NCBI RefSeq assembly: GCF_029543245.1
Contig: NZ_JARQWV010000039.1
Span: 1 to 32,030 of the forward strand
DNA: 32,030 nt
DNA from: Caulobacter endophyticus
GTDB taxonomy: Bacteria; Pseudomonadota; Alphaproteobacteria; Caulobacterales; Caulobacteraceae
Reading direction: 5' to 3'
The translations under genes were made by a program, and so were the position numbers. Every line of letters begins with the position of its first letter. The first letter of the stretch is position 1. Below the pieces are notes generated by a model that saw only the letters and a list, made by a program, of their open reading frames with translations, searched no databases and was not told where the DNA came from. Below, piece after piece: positions 1-7,732 of the stretch.

Positions 1-110
1 GCTCGCGGGTCGGGGCGGCTGGCGTTTATCGACTCGCCCCCCCCCCGGTGGTGGGGGGGCGGGGGACCAGGTGGTGGTGGCGGGCGCGAGACTGGGCTCA
101 GTAGTGGCGG
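1..110. other. Low-complexity left end, probably unreliable sequence
   Basis: The stretch is dominated by C and G homopolymers and GGTGGT-like runs (about 36-90), unlike the rest of the window. It runs straight into a clean copy of the GC-rich intergenic palindrome at 111-174. The words look like a degraded version of the same repeat (compare GCGAGACTGGGC near 86-97 with the copy at 31919-31930). I infer a contig end where the assembly broke inside a repeat. No gene is visible. Confidence 0.6.
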
Positions 111-174
111 TCGCCCCCTCCGTCACGCTGCGTATCCGCAGCGCGCCACCTCCCCCGTTCCACGGGGGAGGAGC
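111..174. repeat. GC-rich intergenic palindromic repeat, copy 1
   Basis: Two back-to-back hairpins are visible: CGCTGCG/CGCAGCG around 126-143 and CCTCCCCCGT/ACGGGGGAGG around 149-171, preceded by a GCCCCCTCCG word. The same plan (a CCTCCCCC hairpin beside a variable short palindrome and a GGAGGGGG word) recurs at 5699, 23496, 28971 and 31789. All copies lie between genes. It lies downstream of the minus-strand pectate lyase and could help end its transcript. Confidence 0.7.
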
Positions 175-232
175 AAGAAGCTGTCGCCTCCGGGGGCGAC
201 CGACGGCCGGCCCGAGAAGAAACTCCGGATCT

Positions 233-1870
233 TCACGCCGCCCCGACGTACTTCAGCAGCGTCACCATGTTCTCGATGTAGCTGCCGGTGGAAATCCCGA
301 TCTTCGGCTTGTCAGTGACGTACGGCGAGGTGTCGCTCGCGTCGCCGACGTGGGTGCGGCTGAAGTCGCCCGGAGCCGGGGTCGCCGAGCCGTCGCCGAT
401 ATAGGGGTTGCTGGTCGCCTTCAGCTCGGTCGGCCACCACCCGGCTTCGTTCAGCGCGGCGATCAGGCCGGCGGCCTTGTCCGGCGCGCCGGCCGTGGCG
501 TCGCCCTTCAGGGCGCCGACGTTCAGGTCCGACACCGAGACGTCCTTCAGCGTATAGTACTTCGGCAGCGCCTGGCGGCCGCCCTTCAGCGGCGAGGCCT
601 TGCTGACGACGTCCGGCGGCGTGGCCTTCAGCGTCTCCAGCCGCTTGCGCAGGGCCGGGATGTTGATCCCCCGGAACGACGAGTAGTGCGCCACGGTGTT
701 TTCGGGATTGCCGTCGACATAGTAGCGGCCGTTGACGACGTTGCTGCCGGTGCGGTGCACGAACAGCGGCTTGTTGCTGCCGATCTCGACGAAGGTCGGG
801 AACTGGCGGCCCTTCTGATACTCGACGGGAAGCTTGGTGGTCTCCAGCCAGTCGAGGGCCTCGGAGAGGCGCGCCAGGTACTTCGGATCGCCCGTCAGCT
901 CATAGAAGCCCATGCATGCGGTGATGTTGGCCGCCGTGGTGTGGGTGGCGAAGGCCTCGGGCTCGTAGGTGCGCGCGCCCGACGGCTTGAGGTCGGAGAC
1001 CTTGTGCTGCAGGCCCCAACCGGCCTGGGGCAGGGGCTGCTGGCAGGCCGTGAAGCAGTCCATGGCCTTCTTCACGGCCGGCAGCACGCGCGGGTCGCCC
1101 AGCGCCTGCCAGACCATGAGCAGGAACTCGATGTTCTCGCCGGCCACGTCGTCGTTGAAGGTGATGTAGCCGGTGTAGTCGGGCCGGCCATGGTGGTGGA
1201 ACTCGTCCTTCAGCGGGAAGCGCTGGGGCCAGCCGCCGACCGGGTACTGGCTGTCGAGGACGAACTGGATCGCCTTGTCCAGGGCCGGCTTGAAGGCCGC
1301 ATCCTTCTTCTCGACATAGAGCCGCAGCAGGAACTGCGAGCTTTCGGCCGTGCCGGCGTCGTCGAAGGTGGCGTTGCCGTAGTAGTGCTGGAATTCCTCG
1401 AGCCGCCAGCCGTTCTTGCCGATGGTGTCGTACCATTTCTTGATGGACTGCTCGCCGGCCAGGTCGCCCAGATAGTTCCAGCCGCCGGCCGGGTGCTGGA
1501 TCTTGATCAGGGCGCCGGCCACCTGCTTGGCGGCCTCGTAGTAATATTCGTCGCCGGTGGCGTGATAGGCGTCGAGAAACAGGTGGCCCATGGTCGCCGT
1601 GCCGGGCGGCTGCACCCAGATCATCGTCGGATAGGCTTCCATCTCGCCCCAGCGGCGCGAGAAGTCGGGCAGGTAGCTCCAGACATAGCCGCCCTGGTAG
1701 GCGACCTTCTCGACCATGAAGGTGGTGGCCCGCTTCATCGTCGCCAGCGCCGCTTCCTTGCTCGGCGCCTCGGCCGCCAGGGCCTTGAAGGGCGCCAGGC
1801 CCGCGGCGGCGGCGAAGGCGGCCGCGGTGGTCGCCAGCAGGCGGCGGCGGGAGAGGGGGCTGAGCGGCAT
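233..1870 (-). CDS. Exported pectate lyase, PL10-type (pectin degradation)
   Basis: The 545-residue product would cleave polygalacturonate by beta-elimination in the periplasm or outside the cell. The start is chosen because residues 1-35 form a Tat-like signal peptide (SRRRLLATT, then an alanine-rich hydrophobic stretch ending ALAAEA); the open frame continues 160 codons upstream but that part is arginine-rich and looks non-coding. Family marks are GGWNYLGD (about residue 110), the hallmark QYPVGGWPQRFP and GYITFNDDVAGENIEF in the middle, and an alpha-barrel rich in aromatic residues. About 130 residues follow the core, without a domain I can name. It stands alone, with about 500 gene-free bases upstream that carry the operator-like motif at 2046-2056. 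I am confident of the family; the substrate is inferred from it. Confidence 0.85.
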   Translation of the reverse strand: MPLSPLSRRRLLATTAAAFAAAAGLAPFKALAAEAPSKEAALATMKRATTFMVEKVAYQGGYVWSYLPDFSRRWGEMEAYPTMIWVQPPGTATMGHLFLDAYHATGDEYYYEAAKQVAGALIKIQHPAGGWNYLGDLAGEQSIKKWYDTIGKNGWRLEEFQHYYGNATFDDAGTAESSQFLLRLYVEKKDAAFKPALDKAIQFVLDSQYPVGGWPQRFPLKDEFHHHGRPDYTGYITFNDDVAGENIEFLLMVWQALGDPRVLPAVKKAMDCFTACQQPLPQAGWGLQHKVSDLKPSGARTYEPEAFATHTTAANITACMGFYELTGDPKYLARLSEALDWLETTKLPVEYQKGRQFPTFVEIGSNKPLFVHRTGSNVVNGRYYVDGNPENTVAHYSSFRGINIPALRKRLETLKATPPDVVSKASPLKGGRQALPKYYTLKDVSVSDLNVGALKGDATAGAPDKAAGLIAALNEAGWWPTELKATSNPYIGDGSATPAPGDFSRTHVGDASDTSPYVTDKPKIGISTGSYIENMVTLLKYVGAA

Positions 1871-2045
1871 CGACGCGATAACTCCAGAGCGGGCGGGCGC
1901 GACGCGGGGACGCAGGCGGCAGGGTCCGGAGGCTGGTCGCGACGCCTGTTTCCAAGCTGCGCCTTGGTTTCCTTCCCCGTCGAGGCATAAGGCCTCGAAT
2001 CCTTGCCGCCGTTGGCCCGGCGCGCGTTTGGACGACACAATGTCC

Positions 2046-2056
2046 ACCGGTGTCAT
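2046..2056 (-). promoter_or_regulatory. Putative LacI-family operator upstream of the pectate lyase
   Basis: The + strand reads ACCGGTGTCAT (ATGACACCGGT on the lyase strand), with an 8-bp palindromic core CACCGGTG. The identical 11 bases occur at 23407-23417 upstream of the LamG gene, and 14 of 15 bases match if extended to ATG-TT. Sites centred on ACCGGT are typical of LacI/GalR-family regulators of sugar genes. It lies 176 bases before the lyase start; I could not identify a matching promoter here. Confidence 0.5.
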
Positions 2057-2080
2057 GCTTGGCAAGCGCCCTGTTGGCGA

Positions 2081-2122
2081 GGCGGCCTGGAATTTCCCCT
2101 GGGACGTGTGCGACAGGCCGCC
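2081..2122. repeat. Inverted repeat GGCGGCCT...AGGCCGCC
   Basis: Perfect 8-bp arms at 2081-2088 and 2115-2122 are separated by 26 bases. It lies in the gene-free stretch between the operator-like motif and the candidate sRNA. It could be a protein-binding site or a transcript stem. There is no T-run on either side, so it is not a standard terminator. Confidence 0.4.
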
Positions 2123-2129
2123 GCGTTGT

Positions 2130-2263
2130 CTCGGGAGGCGATATCCAACAAATGACCACCATCGGTTCATGAGGCGACGCCGCCGCGCCGGATGGCAGCG
2201 GGCGACGCCGTCCTGTTGGGGAACAGGACGACACCCCCGGGTCCTATGGCCCGGGGGTGTTTT
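2130..2263 (+). ncRNA. Candidate small RNA ending in two tandem hairpins
   Basis: No + strand gene precedes it, yet the stretch ends with two perfect hairpins: GTCCTGTT / GGGG loop / AACAGGAC (2210-2229), and directly after it an 11-bp GC-rich stem (2231-2241 with 2250-2260) followed by TTTT. A rho-independent terminator without an upstream gene is the classic sign of an sRNA. Further 5' a weaker stem (CGCCGC/GCGGGCG around 2180-2207) may form. The 5' end given is a guess; I found no convincing promoter and cannot assign a known sRNA family. Confidence 0.4.
2231..2263 (+). terminator. Rho-independent terminator
   Basis: The stem ACACCCCCGGG pairs perfectly with CCCGGGGGTGT across an 8-base loop and runs into TTTT at 2260-2263. 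The T-run is on the + strand only, so it ends + strand transcription ahead of the small gene at 2371. Confidence 0.7.
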
Positions 2264-2370
2264 CATATGTGCTGTCGCACCTAACCGGCTGAGGGCGTTA
2301 ACAAATCCCTTCGACCTGCGTCGCGCGGTCGCATGGAGAACGACGTTCATTCGCAGTAAAGAATCGACCC

Positions 2371-2611
2371 ATGCCGAGCCAAAACGATCATCTTAAGGAA
2401 GCCGAACGGCTGGAGCGTCAGGCCGAGATCGCCGACAGCGCCCACGCCCGCGAAGCCCTTCGCCGCATGGCCCAGACCTCGCGGATCACCGCCGCCATGG
2501 TCGGACTGATGGAAGCCTGCGCCGAGGACGCCCCCGCCGGCTCCTGCTGAGGCGGCGCGGCTCGAGGCGTTCCTGAAGACCGTCGCGGCCTCGCGCAACT
2601 TCGGCTCCTGA
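2371..2611 (+). pseudogene. Small charged helical protein gene, probably frameshifted
   Basis: As read, the frame from 2371 gives 59 residues (starts MPSQNDHLKEAERLERQAE) and stops at 2550. If one base is removed from the C5 run at 2531-2535, the frame continues as about 21 more coding-like residues (PAPAEAARLEAFLKTVAASR, then NFGS) to a stop at 2609-2611, giving a protein of about 80 residues. The tail has normal high-GC codon use and ends 23 bases before the histidine kinase start, as operon partners do. The product would be a cytoplasmic, mostly helical protein of unknown function. Either the gene really is frameshifted, or the C-run is a sequencing error, or the short form is the real product. 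There is no strong ribosome binding site. Confidence 0.6.
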
Positions 2612-2634
2612 CGGAGCCGGGCGACGGAGGGGGC

Positions 2635-3657
2635 ATGGGTCAGGACCTTATGGACGATGGCGTGCTGGCCAGCGCCGGCGCCTATTTCCACAGCGTGCTG
2701 GAAGCCAGCCAGGACTGCATCCGCGTCATCAGCCGCGACGGGCTGATCGAATACATGAACACGCGTGGCCGCGAGCTGTTCGAGATCGACGATTTCGAGG
2801 GCCGTAACCGCGATCGCTACTGGCCAGACATGTGGCCGCCCGAAAGCCGCCCCGCCGTCGAGGGCGCCCTGAACAAGGCCCTGGCCGGCGGCTCTTCGTC
2901 ATTCCGCGCCCTGTGCCCGACCGCCAGGGGCAATGTGCGCTGGTGGGACACCACGGTGTCGCCGGTTCTGGACGAGGCGGGCAGGGTGGTGCGGGTGCTG
3001 GCCGCCTCGCGCGACGTCACCGCCGCCATGCTGGCCGAGCGCCATCGCCAGCTGCTGGTCAACGAGCTCAATCACCGGGTCAAGAACACCCTGGCCATCG
3101 TCCAGTCGATCGCCGCCCAGTCGCTGCGCAACGCCGGGGTCGATCCGGCCGTGCGTCGCGCCTTCGAGGGCCGGCTGATGGCCATTGCCGCCACCCACAA
3201 CGTGCTGACCGACGAGAACTGGGCCGCCGCCAGCCTGCGCCAGATCGTCGAGGGCTCGCTGCGCCCCTATCGCAACGCCGACCACGAGGTGCGGGTCGAC
3301 GGGCCCGACCTGATGGTCTCGCCCAAGCCGGCGGTGGTCATGGCCCTGGCCTTCCACGAACTGGCGATCAACGCCCTGAAGTACGGGGCCCTGTCGGTTC
3401 CCGGCGGCGAAGTCGAGGTGCGCTGGACCTCGCAGCCCGGCGCACGCCTCCTGGTCACCTGGACCGAGCGCGGCGGCCCGCCGGTGGCGCGGCCCTCGCG
3501 GCGCGGCTTCGGCTCGCGGATTATCGAGCTGGCCCTGGCCAACGAGCTGGACGGGCAGGTCGAGCTCGATTATCGCCCCGAAGGCCTGGTCTGCACGCTA
3601 CGAGCCCCGCTGGCGGCGCTCGACCGGGTGGACGCCTTCATGGCGCTGCAGGCCTAA
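2635..3657 (+). CDS. PAS-domain HWE-family sensor histidine kinase
   Basis: The 340-residue cytoplasmic kinase has an N-terminal PAS domain (about 15-130) and no membrane segment. The phospho-acceptor box is NELNHRVKNTLAIVQS with H147. The ATP-binding region shows the HWE signature: HELAINALKYG (H241, E242, N246), WTE at 276-278 and a glycine box RRGFGSRI near 289-295. HWE kinases typically serve light, general-stress or unknown signals in alphaproteobacteria. The start follows a GGAGGGGG ribosome site. No response regulator lies next to it, so the partner is probably encoded elsewhere. The small frameshifted gene just upstream may be co-transcribed. Confidence 0.9.
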   Translation: MGQDLMDDGVLASAGAYFHSVLEASQDCIRVISRDGLIEYMNTRGRELFEIDDFEGRNRDRYWPDMWPPESRPAVEGALNKALAGGSSSFRALCPTARGNVRWWDTTVSPVLDEAGRVVRVLAASRDVTAAMLAERHRQLLVNELNHRVKNTLAIVQSIAAQSLRNAGVDPAVRRAFEGRLMAIAATHNVLTDENWAAASLRQIVEGSLRPYRNADHEVRVDGPDLMVSPKPAVVMALAFHELAINALKYGALSVPGGEVEVRWTSQPGARLLVTWTERGGPPVARPSRRGFGSRIIELALANELDGQVELDYRPEGLVCTLRAPLAALDRVDAFMALQA

Positions 3658-3742
3658 AGGGCAACCTCCGCCGTGCTGTGACGCTTTCCTGCCGCAAGTT
3701 CTTGCCATTCAGGCCAGGGCTGAAACAGGAAGCGGGGGCCGA

Positions 3743-5689
3743 GTGGCCGATTTCGACTGGCGATCCTGGACGGTGAAGGCGCGACACGTGGCCCTGACCG
3801 CGACCGCCTTCGTCGCCGCGAGAGCGCGTGGAACCGTCGCCTTCGTTCGCCGTCATCCGCGTTGGATGGGCTTCTTCGGCCTGGTCTTCGCCGTGCTGCT
3901 GGCCGCCTTCGTCTGGGTCGGGGTCAGCCTGCCGCTGTCGCGTTCGCTGGAGCCGCTGGACAGCCCGGCCGTCGTGCTGCTGGACGCCCAGGGTAAGGCC
4001 TTCGCCCGGCGCGGGGCCTACAAGGAGGCGCCGGTCGTCGTCTCCGAACTGCCGGCCTATGTGCCCAACGCCTTCATCGCGGTCGAGGACCGGCGCTTTC
4101 GCCGCCACTTCGGCCTGGATCTCTGGGGCATGGGCCGGGCGGCGGCGGTCAACATCAAGGCCGGCAAGGCCCGCGAGGGCGCCAGCACCATCACCCAGCA
4201 GCTGGCCAAGAACGCCTTCCTCAGCAACGAGCGCACCCTTCGCCGCAAGGCGCAGGAGGCGGTGATCGCGGTGTGGCTGGAGCTGAGGCTTTCAAAGGAC
4301 GAGATCCTCGCCCGCTATCTGTCCAGCATCTATTTCGGCGACGGGGTCTATGGCCTGGGCGCGGCCTCGCGGCACTATTTTGGCCGCCCGCCCGAGAAGC
4401 TGACCCTGGGCCAGGCGGCGATCCTGGCGGGTATGGTCAACGCCCCCAGCCGGCTGGACCCCGTCGACAATCCCAAGGCCACGGCCGCCCGCGCCGACCA
4501 GGTGCTGGCCGACATGGTCGAGGTCAAGTTCATCACGCCCGAGCAGGCGCAGAACGCCCGCGGCGCCCGCGCCCGGGCCACCCGCGCCAGCTTGCCGGTC
4601 GGCGGCTATTTCGCCGACTGGGTCTCGCCGCAGATCGCCGACGCCTTCGAGACCGCGCGCTATGGCGAGGTCCGCGTGCCCACCACCCTGGACGGCCGCC
4701 TGCAGCGCCGCGCCGAGCAGGCGGTCAACAACGCCCTGGCCAGGTCCGGAACCCGGCTGAAGGCGGGGCAGGCGGCGCTGGTCGCCATGCGGCCCGACGG
4801 CAAGGTCGTGGCCATGGTCGGAGGCCGCTCCTACGCCAAGAGCCAGTTCAACCGCGCCGTCCAGGCCAAGCGCCAGCCGGGCAGCGCCTTCAAGCTGTTC
4901 GTCTATCTGGCCGCCCTGCGCGACGGGGCGCGGCCCGACATGCGAGTGGTCGGCGATCCGGTGACCATCAACGGCTGGACGCCCAGGAACTACGAGGGCG
5001 GCGCGGGCAGCGACCTGACCCTGCGCGACGCCTTCGCCCAGTCCAACAACATCATCGCCGCCCGCATCTGGCAGACGGCCGGCGGCGAGGCGGTGGTGCA
5101 GGCGGCCCGCGATCTGGGGATCACCTCGCCGCTGAAGGCCACGGACGCCAGCCTGTCGCTGGGCGCGGCCGAGACGACGTTGCTGGAGCTGACCAGCGCC
5201 TACGCCGCCGTCGCCTCGGGCCACATGCCGGTCGCGCCCTATGGCCGGCCGCGCAAGGAGGGCGAGGCTGCTCCGCCCAGCCGCCAGCTCGACACCGCTC
5301 AGCGCGCGGCGCTCTACGAACTGCTCGGCGCGGTGGTCGAGGAAGGCACGGGCCGCGCGGCCCGCACCGGCCAGCTGACCTACGGCAAGACCGGCACCAC
5401 CCAGGAGCACCGCGACGCTGTCTTCGTCGGCTTCACCGGCGACCTGGTGGTCGGGGTGTGGGTCGGCAACGACGACCACACGCCGATGAACGGCGTCACC
5501 GGCGGCGGCCTGCCGGCCCAGATCTGGCGGGACTTCGTCGGCCAGGGTCTTCGCGCGGGCCTGATCGCCCGCGACCGCGCCCCCATCCCACGCGTGCAGC
5601 CGCCGTCGGAGGAAGAGGGGCTGGAGCGCGAGCTGGAACAGGACCTCGGCGGCATTCCGCGCTGGCTGCGGCGGATCTTCGGCGGGTGA
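3743..5689 (+). CDS. Class A penicillin-binding protein (1A-type glycosyltransferase/transpeptidase)
   Basis: The 648-residue bifunctional enzyme polymerises lipid II and crosslinks peptidoglycan. It starts with GTG. One membrane anchor (about 43-63) puts the rest in the periplasm. GT51 motifs: EDRRFRRHFG (catalytic E115), GASTITQQLAKN (146-157), and RKAQEAVIAVWLE followed by ILARYLSSIYFG. Transpeptidase motifs: SAFK with S381 and K384, SNN at 434-436, KTGT from 549. All catalytic residues are present. The length is short for PBP1A (often over 750) because there is little between or after the domains, which resembles the compact class A paralogues that Caulobacter carries in several copies. 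I cannot say which paralogue it is. Confidence 0.93.
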   Translation: MADFDWRSWTVKARHVALTATAFVAARARGTVAFVRRHPRWMGFFGLVFAVLLAAFVWVGVSLPLSRSLEPLDSPAVVLLDAQGKAFARRGAYKEAPVVVSELPAYVPNAFIAVEDRRFRRHFGLDLWGMGRAAAVNIKAGKAREGASTITQQLAKNAFLSNERTLRRKAQEAVIAVWLELRLSKDEILARYLSSIYFGDGVYGLGAASRHYFGRPPEKLTLGQAAILAGMVNAPSRLDPVDNPKATAARADQVLADMVEVKFITPEQAQNARGARARATRASLPVGGYFADWVSPQIADAFETARYGEVRVPTTLDGRLQRRAEQAVNNALARSGTRLKAGQAALVAMRPDGKVVAMVGGRSYAKSQFNRAVQAKRQPGSAFKLFVYLAALRDGARPDMRVVGDPVTINGWTPRNYEGGAGSDLTLRDAFAQSNNIIAARIWQTAGGEAVVQAARDLGITSPLKATDASLSLGAAETTLLELTSAYAAVASGHMPVAPYGRPRKEGEAAPPSRQLDTAQRAALYELLGAVVEEGTGRAARTGQLTYGKTGTTQEHRDAVFVGFTGDLVVGVWVGNDDHTPMNGVTGGGLPAQIWRDFVGQGLRAGLIARDRAPIPRVQPPSEEEGLERELEQDLGGIPRWLRRIFGG

Positions 5690-5698
5690 CGTTGCTTG

Positions 5699-5831
5699 CC
5701 CTCCCCCTGAAGGGGGAGGTGGCCCGAAGGGCCGGAGGGGGAAGTTCCTTCTAACGAGAGGGGACAGCAGGCTTTGCAGCTACGTCCCTCTCCGTCGGCT
5801 TCGCCGACACCTCTCCCTTCAGGGAGAGGGT
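5699..5831. repeat. GC-rich intergenic palindromic repeat, copy 2 (paired elements)
   Basis: The first element (5699-5745) is CCTCCCCCTGAAGGGGGAGG followed by the palindrome GGCCCGAAGGGCC and GGAGGGGGAAGT. The second (5784-5831) has the opposite order: CCCTCTCC, the palindrome GTCGGCTTCGCCGAC, then CTCTCCCTTCAGGGAGAG. The head-to-head pair fills the gap between two convergent genes, where it could fold as transcript ends for both. Confidence 0.75.
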
Positions 5832-5838
5832 CTTGAGC

Positions 5839-6501
5839 CTACCGGCAAACCTCGACACACCGCCGCGCCAGCGCGTCCGTCGCATCGACGAACGGCACGG
5901 TCAGGTCGGCCTGGCTCATGACCAGCGGCACCTCCGTACAGCCCGCCACCACGGCCTGCGCGCCCAGGCCCACCAGCCGGTGCGCCAGCGCAGCCATCGT
6001 TTCGCGGGAGGCCGCCGACAGGTCGCCGCGCTTGATGCGGTAGAGCAGGGCCATGAACTCGACCTGCTCGTGGTCGCCCAGCGTCACGGCTTCCAGTCCC
6101 AGGTGCGCCAGCCGGTCGCGATAGATCGACAGCGCGCCGGCCGTGCCCAGCACGCCGATGCGGGTCGCGCCGCCGACTCGGGCGGCCTCCACGGCCGTCT
6201 CCGGCAGGTCGATCAGCGGCAGGCCGCTGGACTTCACCTCGACGGCGAAGGCGTGGGCGGTGTTGCAGGCGATGGCCAGGACCTGCGCCCCGGCGTCGCG
6301 CAGCCCCGCGGCCATGGCCGCCAGCACGGGCCCGGCCGCGTCGCCGTCGGTGTTGCGGTCAGGGATCTTGGGATTGATGTCGACCAGCACCCGGATGTGG
6401 TCCTGTTCGCGCACCACGGGCGTGGCCGCCTGCAGCTTGGCCAGGAAGTCGAGAGTGGCGGCCGGACCCATGCCGCCCAGTACGCCGAGGACCTTGCTCA
6501 T
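5839..6501 (-). CDS. Aspartate/glutamate racemase family protein
   Basis: The 220-residue cytoplasmic protein has the two-cysteine active site of PLP-independent racemases: ACNTAH with C79 and GCTEVPL with C188. It also has the N-terminal VLGGMGPAAT typical of the aspartate racemase branch. It would interconvert L- and D-aspartate or a related amino acid. It starts 12 bases after the stop of the D-cysteine desulfhydrase gene, so the two are very likely one operon concerned with D-amino acids. The exact substrate cannot be read from sequence; glutamate racemase is less likely because that branch has different flanking motifs. Confidence 0.85.
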   Translation of the reverse strand: MSKVLGVLGGMGPAATLDFLAKLQAATPVVREQDHIRVLVDINPKIPDRNTDGDAAGPVLAAMAAGLRDAGAQVLAIACNTAHAFAVEVKSSGLPLIDLPETAVEAARVGGATRIGVLGTAGALSIYRDRLAHLGLEAVTLGDHEQVEFMALLYRIKRGDLSAASRETMAALAHRLVGLGAQAVVAGCTEVPLVMSQADLTVPFVDATDALARRCVEVCR

Positions 6502-6513
6502 CGGGTCTATCTC

Positions 6514-7515
6514 CTAGCCCAGCGCCGGCTCCAGAACCGACTGGTAGCCGAACAGGCCCTGCGCGCCGCCGGTATGCAGGAACACGACGCGCTCGTTCTT
6601 GAACGTTCCCTTGCGCGCCTGGTCGATCAGGCCCTTCATCGCCTTGCCCGAATAGACGGGGTCTAGCAGCAGGCCCTCGGTGCGGGCCGCCAGCGCCAGG
6701 GCGTCGATCACGCCCTGGTCGACCAGGCCATAGCCTTCGCCCACATAGTCGCAGTCGGCCACGACCGCCTCGCGCCGCACCCGGCCCGCCGCGCCGATCG
6801 TCTCGGCGGTTGCGACCGCCAGGTTGAAGACGTTCTCTTCCTGCTTGGCCTTGGGTGCGCGCACGCCAAAGCCGAGGATGGGGATGTTGACCGACTGCGC
6901 CGCGAAACCGGCGACCAGGCCCGCATGGGTGCCGGCGCTGCCGGTGGCGGTGACCAGGCGGTCGATCTTCAAATCGAGGCCGTCGGCCTGGGTCACCAGC
7001 TCGCGGGCGCAGTCGACATAGCCCAGGGCCCCGACCGTGTTGGAGCCGCCGCCGGGGATCACATAGGGCTTGCCGCCCCGCCGGCGGACGATCTCGGCGC
7101 TGGCTTCCAGTTCCTCGTTCATGTCGGTCCCGGCGGGCACGAAGCGGATCGAAGCGCCCATCAACCGGTCGAGCAGCACGTTGCCGTTGCCCATGTAGTC
7201 GCCGGCCTTCGAGCCTGTGCGTTCCTCGAGGATCACTTCGGTCGCAAGGCCGTAGCGGGCGCCGGCGGCGATGGTCTGGCGCACGTGGTTGGACTGCACC
7301 GCGCCCTGCGTCACCAGGGTGTCGGCGCCCAGGGCCAGGGCTTCGCCGAGCAGGAACTCCAGCTTGCGGGTCTTGTTGCCGCCGCCGGCCAGGCCGGTGC
7401 AGTCGTCGCGCTTGACCCAGAGGTCGATCCCCAGTTCCGCGCCCAGGCGGGGCAGGGGCTCCAGCGGCGTCGGCAGGTGGGCGAAGCGGGCGCGGGGAAA
7501 GCGGGCCAGGTGCAT
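6514..7515 (-). CDS. dcyD: D-cysteine desulfhydrase (PLP enzyme)
   Basis: The 333-residue cytoplasmic enzyme would convert D-cysteine to pyruvate, sulfide and ammonia. PLP lysine K48 lies in GLAGGGNKTRKLE, and AVQSNHVRQT binds the substrate carboxylate. The related ACC deaminases carry Glu after DPVY and Leu in the HLGG motif near the C-terminus; this protein has DPVYSGK and HTGG, the Ser/Thr pair linked to desulfhydrase activity. The ATG at 7515 has a GGAG site about 8 bases upstream and fits the usual start (MHLARFPR); upstream in-frame codons lack one. L-cysteate sulfo-lyase is a close alternative in this family. It is the first gene of an operon with the racemase. Confidence 0.82.
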   Translation of the reverse strand: MHLARFPRARFAHLPTPLEPLPRLGAELGIDLWVKRDDCTGLAGGGNKTRKLEFLLGEALALGADTLVTQGAVQSNHVRQTIAAGARYGLATEVILEERTGSKAGDYMGNGNVLLDRLMGASIRFVPAGTDMNEELEASAEIVRRRGGKPYVIPGGGSNTVGALGYVDCARELVTQADGLDLKIDRLVTATGSAGTHAGLVAGFAAQSVNIPILGFGVRAPKAKQEENVFNLAVATAETIGAAGRVRREAVVADCDYVGEGYGLVDQGVIDALALAARTEGLLLDPVYSGKAMKGLIDQARKGTFKNERVVFLHTGGAQGLFGYQSVLEPALG

Positions 7516-7732
7516 GCGGGAACTCCGATCCGGACGTCTGGAGATAGGCTGCGCCGCACGGGCTGGCAAAGCGTTTCGGCGAGGCGTCGGGCGTCAAACG
7601 GTGCTATGCTGGCGCTCGCCGGCCGGCCTCGACGCCGCCCGGCTTCAAAAGCCCGTCCCGGCGTGTCCGCGGCTTGGTTTGTCCCATCCTCGCGGGCCTG
7701 TCGAAAGGCCGGGTCGACGTTGGGAGAAACGC

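Noticed and set aside
2173..2210. Direct repeat GGCGACGCCG at 2173 and 2201
   Set aside because: Ten GC-rich bases repeated at close range are expected by chance in this composition, and no function is suggested.
1871..2350. 160-codon upstream extension of the pectate lyase
   Set aside because: It is arginine/proline-rich without coding character and runs through the operator-like motif and the hairpins; the internal start opens a Tat signal peptide.
6514..7515. ACC deaminase assignment
   Set aside because: The residues after DPVY and in the HxGG motif are Ser and Thr, not the Glu and Leu expected for ACC deaminase.
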